DNA of 7,055 bases. Origin: Candidatus Sumerlaeota bacterium. Its GTDB lineage: Bacteria; Sumerlaeota; Sumerlaeia; MWCT01; JAGHBZ01. The notes below the pieces were generated by a model that was not told the DNA's origin, made no database searches, and worked only from the letters and a program-made list of their open reading frames with translations. The stretch is from NCBI GenBank assembly GCA_021160705.1, contig JAGHBZ010000278.1, positions 1-7,055 of the forward strand, given 5' to 3'. Every line of letters starts with the position of its first letter. The stretch's first letter is position 1. This document shows positions 1-5,293 of the stretch, one piece after another. The translations under genes were made by a program, and so were the position numbers.

Positions 1-273
1 CCCGGAGGTGCTGTCTATCTTAAAGGAAAAGGACTTCGCAAACCCATACTTATCGTGAGAACAGAAGATGCCCGCTTCCTTGCCTTTGCAAATCGGTGTA
101 CACACGCAGGACGAAAACTCGACCCTGTGCCGGGCAAACCTCTCTTACGCTGTTGCAGTCTCAGTCATTCAGTCTTTGACTACGATGGTAACAACGTCAA
201 AGGTCCTGCCAGGAAACCCTTAATACGCTATGAGACCAATCTCCTGGAGGACGAACTTGTCATTATCATATAA
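1..273 (+). CDS. Rieske-type [2Fe-2S] protein, C-terminal part
   Basis: The frame is open from the first base, so the gene starts before the window; 90 residues and a TAA stop are visible. The GTG at 55 is internal, because the preceding codons read as a natural part of the fold. Seen: C33-T-H35, then after about 16 residues a second box R-C-C-S-L-S-H (C51, C52, H56), then F-D-Y-D-G-N and K-G-P-A, which is the usual order in a Rieske ferredoxin domain (cluster box 1, box 2, proline loop). Rieske domains bind a [2Fe-2S] cluster through two Cys and two His and pass electrons to oxygenases or other redox enzymes. The second box is odd: the canonical form is C-x2-H, but here the shortest spacing is C52-x3-H56. 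The protein ends just after the domain, so it may be a small soluble ferredoxin or the C-terminal domain of a longer protein. The redox partner is unknown. Confidence 0.8.
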   Translation, partial: PGGAVYLKGKGLRKPILIVRTEDARFLAFANRCTHAGRKLDPVPGKPLLRCCSLSHSVFDYDGNNVKGPARKPLIRYETNLLEDELVIII

Positions 274-288
274 AAGCTTTATGGTTTA

Positions 289-1017
289 TTAGAAAATCAG
301 GACAGGTTTATCCACAGGAAACCAGTCAATTAGGTTCTTGCGAGAAATCGGTGGTAGCATAAATGTCTGCGCCTGGTTCACCCCTACTTCAGCGCCACGC
401 ATATTGACCAGACCCTGATAGTATCGCAGATAATCAAAGCTTGCCACTTCGCCGCGGAAAAGTGCATGCACGCGCAGTGCCTCCAGCCATTGCTCGTAGA
501 CCGAAGAAATATCTACCCACACATCTGGTTGATAATCAAACGGGTCTTCCCAGTTCTCGGCAAAATAAAGAAGCTTTATAGAATGAGCAGGCAATGGTCG
601 CTCAATTCCGGGTAATGCTGCGTAGAACACGCCCTCCATTGTCAGGTGATAACAATTAATATGGTCTTTGTGAAAACTGCCTTTCCAGTGAGTTATCACA
701 ATATCAGGCTTGATTTCCCGCACAAGGTCACAGATGCGGAGTTTTGCCTCCTCGGTGTTTGGTAGTTCGCCATCTTTGTACTCAAGCACACGCACCTCTG
801 CACCCATAATTTTTGCTGATTCTTCTGCTTCCTTAATCTTTTGTTTGCGATACACCTCAGAGGAAAGGCGTGGGTTACCCTTCTCTCCGGGAGTCAGATG
901 AACCAATGTCGCCTTATGCCCTGCGGCGGTGTATTTGCAGACAACACCCCCAGCGGTTATCTCTGCATCCCCGATATGCGCACCAATTACACATAGATGT
1001 AATTTCTCCTCGCTCAT
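289..1017 (-). CDS. PIG-L/LmbE family N-deacetylase, HxGD variant
   Basis: This is a 242-residue protein, normal length for the PIG-L (LmbE-like) family of zinc-dependent deacetylases, which remove acetyl groups from GlcNAc-type substrates (MshB, BshB and PIG-L are members). Seen: an N-terminal strand followed by G-A-H14-I-G-D17-A-E19, in the position of the family's A-H-P-D-D-x-E motif; H116-K-D-H119, matching the usual H-P-D-H; and a C-terminal R-G-A-E-V-G-V-N-Q-A-Q-T-F segment typical of the BshB-like end. The metal ligands H14, D17 and H119 are present, but the first Asp of the PDD motif, the general base in MshB, is Gly16. Start choice: ATG at 1017 with GGAGG at 1024-1028, 6 bp upstream. 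It is the last gene of the minus-strand unit, 66 bp after the GNAT gene. No signal peptide is seen, so it is probably cytoplasmic. The substrate is unknown. Confidence 0.87.
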   Translation of the reverse strand: MSEEKLHLCVIGAHIGDAEITAGGVVCKYTAAGHKATLVHLTPGEKGNPRLSSEVYRKQKIKEAEESAKIMGAEVRVLEYKDGELPNTEEAKLRICDLVREIKPDIVITHWKGSFHKDHINCYHLTMEGVFYAALPGIERPLPAHSIKLLYFAENWEDPFDYQPDVWVDISSVYEQWLEALRVHALFRGEVASFDYLRYYQGLVNMRGAEVGVNQAQTFMLPPISRKNLIDWFPVDKPVLIF

Positions 1018-1083
1018 TGAAGTCCTCCATTAAATTGAAAATATGTACCTCTTCTTTATATTTATCGTTGAAGAAGATTATAT

Positions 1084-2037
1084 TTAGATGTCCAGCCTCA
1101 GGATGGCAAATCGACGAGTAACATCAAGTCCAAACCGTTTATAGAATCGTGCGGCATCCGGGTCTGCCCAGTTGAACCATACCGAGCGACCATCATCAGC
1201 CTTGATTCTTCTCACAGCCTCAACAAAGAGTTTAGCACCGATACGTTTACCCCGCACGTCTTCTCGGACACCGAATGGACCGAAATGTTCGCCATCCCAC
1301 TGGCAGTAGCCGACCACCTCTCCATTAAGACGAGCAATGAGAATGTCGTTCATTTTACCAGCGCGAAGCTGAGCCCGAGCTGCAATATTCCAGTCCCCCG
1401 GGAAATAGCGCCTCATAAAGGCTAAAAACTCCAGCACGGTCTCTGGAGTGACCGACTCGATGCTCAGTCCTTCACAGGTTCCTTCTGCCCACGCTTCCTT
1501 GTAGTATCGTTCGTATTCAAAATCAATAATGGAGCGCGCCATCGCTACAGGCTCGTGGTCAACTACAAAACCCCATTTCTTGAAAAACGCCAGACCCGCT
1601 CTATACGCATCTTTATCCACACCAGGAAAAATGTAGCCAGGTGCAGAACCTGTATTTCCACATACCCATATTCTTCTGCGTGCTTTTGACTTGAAGAACT
1701 TAAGTATCTCCTCCATTAGCTGCGAACCAATCCCTTTGCGTTGTTCTTCAGGTGCAACAAATATCACAGGAATCCAGCCATCTTCCACCTCCAGACCCAA
1801 TCCGTCATTGGGAATTGAGCGGATAATTGCCCGTGCAAATCCAACAATGGTGTTCTGCTTCTCTGCTACCCAGCACCCCTCACAGCTCAATGGGTCAAAA
1901 TCCGGGTCAACGAACAGCCAGTTCACAAAACGCTGTTCAGTTATGGTGTCCCTGATAAGTGTGCGATTCCACAACGAAACAAGTTCACTGACATCATTTC
2001 CTTTCACCGCTCTGATGGTTACGCCTGACACACTCAC
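1084..2037 (-). CDS. Tandem-domain GNAT N-acetyltransferase
   Basis: A 317-residue protein with two GNAT folds. Domain 1 (about residues 7-160) carries the acetyl-CoA motif A as I-F-V-A-P-E-E-Q99-R-K-G-I-G104, followed by an N-T-G-S-A-P-G-Y stretch and the F-F-K-K-W-G-F end. Domain 2 (about residues 190-317) has F-G-V-R-E-D-V-R-G-K-R-I-G267 and ends with A-R-F-Y-K-R-F-G-L. Both pyrophosphate-binding loops look intact, so both domains may bind acetyl-CoA; in many tandem GNATs only one is catalytic. The two-domain layout resembles mycothiol synthase MshD, but I do not see specific similarity that would justify that name. Start choice: GTG at 2037 with GGAGG at 2045-2049, 7 bp upstream. A GTG two codons downstream is less well spaced. 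The gene begins 2 bp after the lipoprotein stop, so translational coupling is likely. The acceptor substrate is unknown; the neighbouring deacetylase suggests an amino sugar or amine, by inference. Confidence 0.85.
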   Translation of the reverse strand: MSVSGVTIRAVKGNDVSELVSLWNRTLIRDTITEQRFVNWLFVDPDFDPLSCEGCWVAEKQNTIVGFARAIIRSIPNDGLGLEVEDGWIPVIFVAPEEQRKGIGSQLMEEILKFFKSKARRRIWVCGNTGSAPGYIFPGVDKDAYRAGLAFFKKWGFVVDHEPVAMARSIIDFEYERYYKEAWAEGTCEGLSIESVTPETVLEFLAFMRRYFPGDWNIAARAQLRAGKMNDILIARLNGEVVGYCQWDGEHFGPFGVREDVRGKRIGAKLFVEAVRRIKADDGRSVWFNWADPDAARFYKRFGLDVTRRFAILRLDI

Positions 2038-2039
2038 TT

Positions 2040-2999
2040 CTACTCCTCCTTCTCTTCAAGAATTTGCTTAACTATTTTCTTTAACGCTTTCTTAAATTCA
2101 GGATGACAATCACAAAAGATGACATCCTCTGGCTTGATGGCAAAATTTCCCGGCTCATCAGTGGGAACAATTTTCCCATCCTGCCAGATGAGTTTTTTCT
2201 GGTGTTTCCAGGTTCGGAGTGTCTCTTTAATTGCGTCAATGTCTCCAGTGACCCAGAGCCAGAAAAGCAAGCCGTGTGGATTGTGTTTATTTCCCAGCAG
2301 AACCTGTTTTGCATAGAACCCTGTGTCGCGTTTCATTTCAGGAGTAAGGTCCTGCCATCTCCCGGTAGGCGATTTTGCCACAGGACTTTTCGTCCACTCG
2401 CCCTGCCCAATTTCTCCTTTAACGTATGCCTCAAGCCAGAAATATCGTTGTATGGCGTAAGGGCTACGTTTACCGTAGTCCTCATAGGACTTCTGAATAT
2501 AATCAGTTATCATCTTTGCCTGAACCAAAGGGCGTTCTCGACACCACGCATAGACCTTTGCATTGCTCCACTCTTTCTTCACACCATAAGGGGGTCCGTA
2601 GATGTCTTTGACATTCCATATTGTAATCTGCCACGGTCCTATGGTAGTTTGCCCAAGCATATCACTGGTCTCCTGTGCAGTAGTCTTGCCCCAGAGTTTA
2701 TCAGGCTTATTGAACAACACTGCACCCTCCTGAAGTGCGTGTGCCCAGAGGTCTTCGAGTCCCACGAGTCCGGCTTCATTGTTCTTCTTTTTTTCTTGTA
2801 ATGCCTTATAGGCGACTGTCAGGACCTCCAGCCCACCTCTCCCATACATCTTCTCGCCGATAAAGTCTTTTATCTTTTGATATTTTGCATCAAGCCTCGC
2901 CATCTCAATTTCTCTTTCGGGAATAACCCGAGGAGAGGGAGTACAACTCATTATTAAAACCAGAATGAGTAAGAAAATTAGCACAATATTCTCTTTCAT
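2040..2999 (-). CDS. Lipoprotein of unknown family, possibly lysozyme-like
   Basis: A 319-residue protein that I do not recognise. Residues 1-19 form a lipoprotein signal: a charged start, a hydrophobic run, then I-M-S-C19 followed by T-P-S-P. The mature protein should therefore be lipid-anchored at the cell envelope. The rest is rich in Trp, Tyr and charged residues, with helical stretches at about 30-75 and 300-319. The most distinctive segment is G-Q-T-T-I-G-P-W-Q-I-T-I-W-N (about 116-129), followed by Y-G-P-P-Y-G-V. G-P-W-Q-I loosely recalls the G-L-M-Q-I box of soluble lytic transglycosylases, with E91 or E110 as conceivable catalytic Glu; this is a weak resemblance, not an assignment. 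Near the C terminus there is F-C296-D-C298-H299-P. Start choice: ATG at 2999 with GGAGG at 3005-3009, 5 bp upstream. It lies 64 bp after the regulator gene and 2 bp before the GNAT gene. Confidence 0.8.
   Translation of the reverse strand: MKENIVLIFLLILVLIMSCTPSPRVIPEREIEMARLDAKYQKIKDFIGEKMYGRGGLEVLTVAYKALQEKKKNNEAGLVGLEDLWAHALQEGAVLFNKPDKLWGKTTAQETSDMLGQTTIGPWQITIWNVKDIYGPPYGVKKEWSNAKVYAWCRERPLVQAKMITDYIQKSYEDYGKRSPYAIQRYFWLEAYVKGEIGQGEWTKSPVAKSPTGRWQDLTPEMKRDTGFYAKQVLLGNKHNPHGLLFWLWVTGDIDAIKETLRTWKHQKKLIWQDGKIVPTDEPGNFAIKPEDVIFCDCHPEFKKALKKIVKQILEEKEE
2045..2049 (-). promoter_or_regulatory. Ribosome binding site for the GNAT gene inside the lipoprotein gene
   Basis: On the minus strand the last sense codons of the lipoprotein gene (AAG GAG GAG TAG, encoding K-E-E-stop) contain GGAGG, 7 bp before the GTG start of the GNAT gene. 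This site decides in favour of GTG at 2037 and implies that ribosomes ending on the lipoprotein can restart on the GNAT gene. Confidence 0.75.
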
Positions 3000-3063
3000 A
3001 ATCTCCTCCTGCTTCTCAGTGGTAGTGGTATAATATTAAATTCAGGGTGTGTGAAACTTACTG

Positions 3064-4242
3064 CTATTCAAAAAAGAGCGAGCTATGTGTGGCATCGCTC
3101 ACAAAGAGCTTCTCCTGAGCAATAGCAATTAATCCACTGAGCGTAGCTCGGGTTCCGAGCAGAGCAGGTAGAAATCGCACTGGTGCACCCCAGATATGAT
3201 TATGGTGTCGATAAAAAGCTTTCTGAATTTTCTCCAAGAATACCTGTTTGCCTTCTGGAGGATGCAAATAGACCATCACGCCCTCCGGGTCAAGGAACGC
3301 CACAAGCTCACTCAACAACTTACCTAATTCATCAGCAATTTTGTTGACAGTTCTTCTGGCATAAGGGTCATTTTTTCCTGCTATCCGCAAGAGATAATCC
3401 AGAGTTTTTCCTTTACGGTCAGGCTTCCTCAGATGAGCATTATTCCACTGTTGTGTCAGCATCTTCTGGAAAAGAGTATTAATAGTTTGCGCAACCTCCC
3501 CGGCGGAAAAATGAGCACCATGCCATAGCCTCCCATTAAACACAAGCGCCCCACCAACGCCGAGGAGATATTCGCTTTCTGGTGGGGATTCACGAATGAA
3601 TAAGTAGATAAGACTGCGGATACCATCGTCGCTTAATTGACGCAACTCTCCCATTGCCGCTGCATTGGCGTCGTTCTCCACAAAAACCGGTTTCTTATAT
3701 CTTTTGCTTAATCTCTCCACCACCGCTACGTCTTTCCACTGATGATAGAGATTTAATCTTACGACTCCCTTCTCTGTATCGATGACACCAGGACAGCTTA
3801 TCCCGATGACCACGCTTTTCTGAAATGCTTCTCTATCGTGATTCCGTAATTTCTCAATGAGTCCGGTGAGAATTTCTAATAGAGGCTCTCCTCGCTTTAT
3901 TGTGCGCTGGCAATGATACACCTCTTCCCCTCTGAGTGTGGTAAGAATGCCTTCTACCTTCTTTGTTCCGAGCTCAATTGCAATTAAGAACCGGCTATTG
4001 TAGTTGATTTGTAGCAGGATGGGGCATCGCCCACCACGTGAACCCGCTTTACCTTTAGCTACCTCCTCCACCAGTCCTTCTTTCAGAAAATAGTTCAGGA
4101 TATGTGTTACAGTAGAACGGTCTAACCCTGTCCTGTCAGCAATCTCAGCTCGTGAAATCAACGGATGCCAATATATTAGCCCCAGTACAAGTGAACGATT
4201 TAGCTTTGATGAGGTCTCTGTATTTAGTTTCCGAATCTTCAA
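3064..4242 (-). CDS. ROK-family transcriptional regulator, lacking the zinc motif
   Basis: A 392-residue protein with the NagC/Mlc/XylR layout: a winged helix-turn-helix at about residues 15-60 (S-R-A-E-I-A-D-R-T-G-L-D-R-S-T-V-T as the HTH), then a ROK sugar-kinase-like domain at about 84-375. Seen in the ROK domain: V-E-N-D191-A-N-A-A-A-M-G-E, G-V-G-G-A-L-V-F-N-G at 228-237, and S-A-G-E249. Family members repress sugar or amino-sugar genes and are released by a sugar ligand. Three features are divergent. The phosphate loop is E-L-G-T-K-K rather than D-I-G-G-T-K. The His after A-G-E-x-G is Gln252. The C-x-C-G-x-x-G-C zinc motif is absent. A kinase function is therefore unlikely and the ligand may be unusual. 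Start choice: TTG at 4242, because an in-frame TAA lies immediately upstream and the HTH needs this N terminus. The ribosome site is weak (AAGGA at 4255-4259, 12 bp away). Low expression would suit a regulator. Confidence 0.87.
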   Translation of the reverse strand: MKIRKLNTETSSKLNRSLVLGLIYWHPLISRAEIADRTGLDRSTVTHILNYFLKEGLVEEVAKGKAGSRGGRCPILLQINYNSRFLIAIELGTKKVEGILTTLRGEEVYHCQRTIKRGEPLLEILTGLIEKLRNHDREAFQKSVVIGISCPGVIDTEKGVVRLNLYHQWKDVAVVERLSKRYKKPVFVENDANAAAMGELRQLSDDGIRSLIYLFIRESPPESEYLLGVGGALVFNGRLWHGAHFSAGEVAQTINTLFQKMLTQQWNNAHLRKPDRKGKTLDYLLRIAGKNDPYARRTVNKIADELGKLLSELVAFLDPEGVMVYLHPPEGKQVFLEKIQKAFYRHHNHIWGAPVRFLPALLGTRATLSGLIAIAQEKLFVSDATHSSLFFE

Positions 4243-4289
4243 TTATCCAAGAATTCCTTCTTTTATCCTTAACAACAAAGTAACTGCTC

Positions 4290-4318
4290 TATCTAAATGT
4301 CACATTAAAAAATGTCAA
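4290..4318 (-). promoter_or_regulatory. Sigma70-type promoter for the regulator gene (and probably the unit)
   Basis: On the minus strand, -35 TTGACA (4313-4318, 6 of 6 matches), a 17-bp spacer and -10 TAGATA (4290-4295) give a near-ideal promoter. Transcription would start near 4283, about 40 nt before the TTG start codon. There is no other clear promoter further down the four-gene unit, so this one probably serves all of it. Confidence 0.65.
4296..4306. promoter_or_regulatory. 11-bp palindrome in the promoter spacer, candidate operator
   Basis: AATGT-C-ACATT is a perfect inverted repeat with a 1-bp centre, lying exactly between the -35 and -10 boxes of the regulator promoter. A partial copy, AATGTCA, recurs 15 bp away at 4311-4317 and overlaps the -35 box. 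A dimeric repressor bound here would block RNA polymerase. Binding by the ROK protein itself is an inference from position. Confidence 0.45.
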
Positions 4319-4367
4319 TATCCTCTCTTTACCTTAACTTATTGCGGTTCAGGGGAATCAGAGCATT

Positions 4368-4397
4368 TCTATATGAGCTCTAATAAATTTCTGTCAA
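4368..4397 (-). promoter_or_regulatory. Possible second, upstream promoter for the regulator gene
   Basis: TTGACA (4392-4397) is followed after 18 bp by TATAGA (4368-4373) on the minus strand. The -35 box is perfect but the spacer is long and the -10 box matches 4 of 6. It overlaps the stop codon of the secreted-protein gene and would give a leader of about 120 nt. The match may be chance in AT-rich DNA. Confidence 0.3.
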
Positions 4398-5026
4398 TAA
4401 TATAAATACCAGTTCTTTGCTTCTGTTGGCATAATCGGGTCATAATATGGCACCACATTATCCACGGCGATTGAAGTCCCAACGTTGGCACCACCCCAGC
4501 CTGGTGAACAACTTGTACCAAAATAAACTCGTACTGGATTTCCGGTGTTTGTAAGGATAACGTCCTTTATACAAACTCTGGTAAAACTATCAAGTGTGCC
4601 GTCAGTATCCGGAGGAACAAGGGATGGTGTAATCTCAATACTGGCTCCCTCTATTCTATTCCAGACGTTATCTTCATAGAACCCGAAATACAGATTCGTC
4701 CAGCTACCATCCCAGGCTATATCAGCACTAACAGATAAGGTCTGTCCCTCAGCATTAAATCCAAGCTGCTGTGAAAGAGAACAAGCTCCAGAATCGGCAG
4801 TAAATAGAACCGAACCCGATGAAGGATAGGCAGTATCATTTGAAGAATTAATTGCCTGATAAGCTGCCGTGCCCTGGAATGGACCATTCTCCCTGCCATC
4901 CACTGGTGTACCATCCCAGCCAGCGATGTTGCCCTCAAAATGCCCATTTATAATCGTGTACTGAGCACCTGCACCTATACACAATAGAAGAAACAAGATA
5001 ATGCATATAGTAAATCTACACCACAT
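4394..5026 (-). CDS. Small secreted protein with carbohydrate-binding-like beta-sandwich
   Basis: A 210-residue protein. Residues 1-21 are a signal peptide: M-W-C-R-F, a hydrophobic run, and A-G-A before Q22 as a signal peptidase I site. The mature part starts I-I-N-G-H-F-E-G-N-I-A-G-W-D, the usual opening of a galactose-binding-like or CBM-like jelly roll (N-G-x-F-E ... G-W). It continues with alternating beta-type stretches and ends in I-A-V-D-N-V-V-P-Y, the usual closing strand. One such domain fills the whole protein; there is no catalytic domain, no membrane anchor, and no PEP-CTERM or other sorting tail (C terminus N-W-Y-L-Y-Y). Two mature cysteine pairs are possible (C82, C152, C173). 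Such domains usually bind glycans, but the exact family is unclear. Start choice: ATG at 5026 with GGAGG at 5034-5038, 7 bp upstream. It is followed by the regulator gene after 151 bp and is divergent from asnB. Confidence 0.75.
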   Translation of the reverse strand: MWCRFTICIILFLLLCIGAGAQYTIINGHFEGNIAGWDGTPVDGRENGPFQGTAAYQAINSSNDTAYPSSGSVLFTADSGACSLSQQLGFNAEGQTLSVSADIAWDGSWTNLYFGFYEDNVWNRIEGASIEITPSLVPPDTDGTLDSFTRVCIKDVILTNTGNPVRVYFGTSCSPGWGGANVGTSIAVDNVVPYYDPIMPTEAKNWYLYY

Positions 5027-5060
5027 AAAAATCCCTCCTTTCTTTCATCATTTAAATAAA

Positions 5061-5077
5061 TTGATTGTAACAATCAA
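5061..5077. promoter_or_regulatory. 17-bp palindrome at the transcription start of the secreted-protein gene
   Basis: TTGATTG-TAA-CAATCAA is a perfect inverted repeat with 7-bp arms and a 3-bp centre. It begins 2 bp downstream of the predicted -10 box of the minus-strand promoter, so it covers the expected +1. It could be a repressor operator or, if transcribed, a small 5' hairpin. No T-run follows, so it is not a terminator. Its sequence differs from the palindrome at 4296-4306, suggesting a different regulator. Confidence 0.5.
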
Positions 5078-5079
5078 CT

Positions 5080-5107
5080 ATTATGTGGATTAACTTATCT
5101 TTGTCAA
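5080..5107 (-). promoter_or_regulatory. Sigma70-type promoter for the secreted-protein gene
   Basis: On the minus strand, -35 TTGACA (5102-5107, 6 of 6), a 16-bp spacer and -10 CATAAT (5080-5085, 5 of 6). Transcription would start near 5073, giving a leader of about 45 nt before the ATG at 5026. Confidence 0.6.
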
Positions 5108-5170
5108 AGGAAAATTTCTGCTATTTGAAATAAGAATAAAAAACAGAGCATTGCATAGTGCTTTATCTCT

Positions 5171-5199
5171 TTGAAAACCAGCGTGCTAAAATGTATTCT
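5171..5199 (+). promoter_or_regulatory. Candidate promoter for the asparagine synthetase gene
   Basis: TTGAAA (5171-5176), a 17-bp spacer and TATTCT (5194-5199) on the plus strand. The -35 box matches 5 of 6 and the -10 box 4 of 6. It would leave a leader of about 87 nt before the ATG at 5294. No hairpin or riboswitch-like fold is obvious in that leader. Confidence 0.4.
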
Positions 5200-5293
5200 A
5201 ACCACATAGATTAACTTACTATAGTGAAATAATCGTTGCTTTTCTCTCGCAGTTCTCACTAACCTCATTAATATTAGGATAAACGAGACGAAT

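Noticed and set aside
1050..1077. An inverted repeat TCTTCTT / AAGAAGA with a 14-nt loop between the GNAT and deacetylase genes.
   Set aside because: The stem is AT-rich with a large loop and lacks a following T-run, so it is neither a convincing terminator nor a clear operator.
1691..2071. A 126-codon plus-strand open frame opposite the GNAT gene.
   Set aside because: It lies wholly antisense to a clear GNAT domain, is rich in Ser and Pro as expected of a shadow frame, and lacks a ribosome site.
2103..2801. A 232-codon open frame on the plus strand opposite the lipoprotein gene.
   Set aside because: It has no proper ribosome site, and its sequence shows no domain. The minus strand carries a lipoprotein signal, a strong GGAGG site and tight coupling to the next gene.
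3029..3034. A perfect TATAAT on the plus strand between the regulator and lipoprotein genes.
   Set aside because: No -35 box stands at the right distance and no plus-strand gene follows for more than 2 kb.
4361..4380. GAGC / GCTC inverted repeat after the secreted-protein gene as a terminator.
   Set aside because: The stem is only 4 bp with a 12-nt loop and there is no T-run in the direction of transcription.
4979..5026. A possible lipobox (L-L-L-C16) in the signal peptide of the secreted protein.
   Set aside because: Leu directly before the Cys does not fit the lipobox, while A-G-A before Q22 is a good signal peptidase I site.
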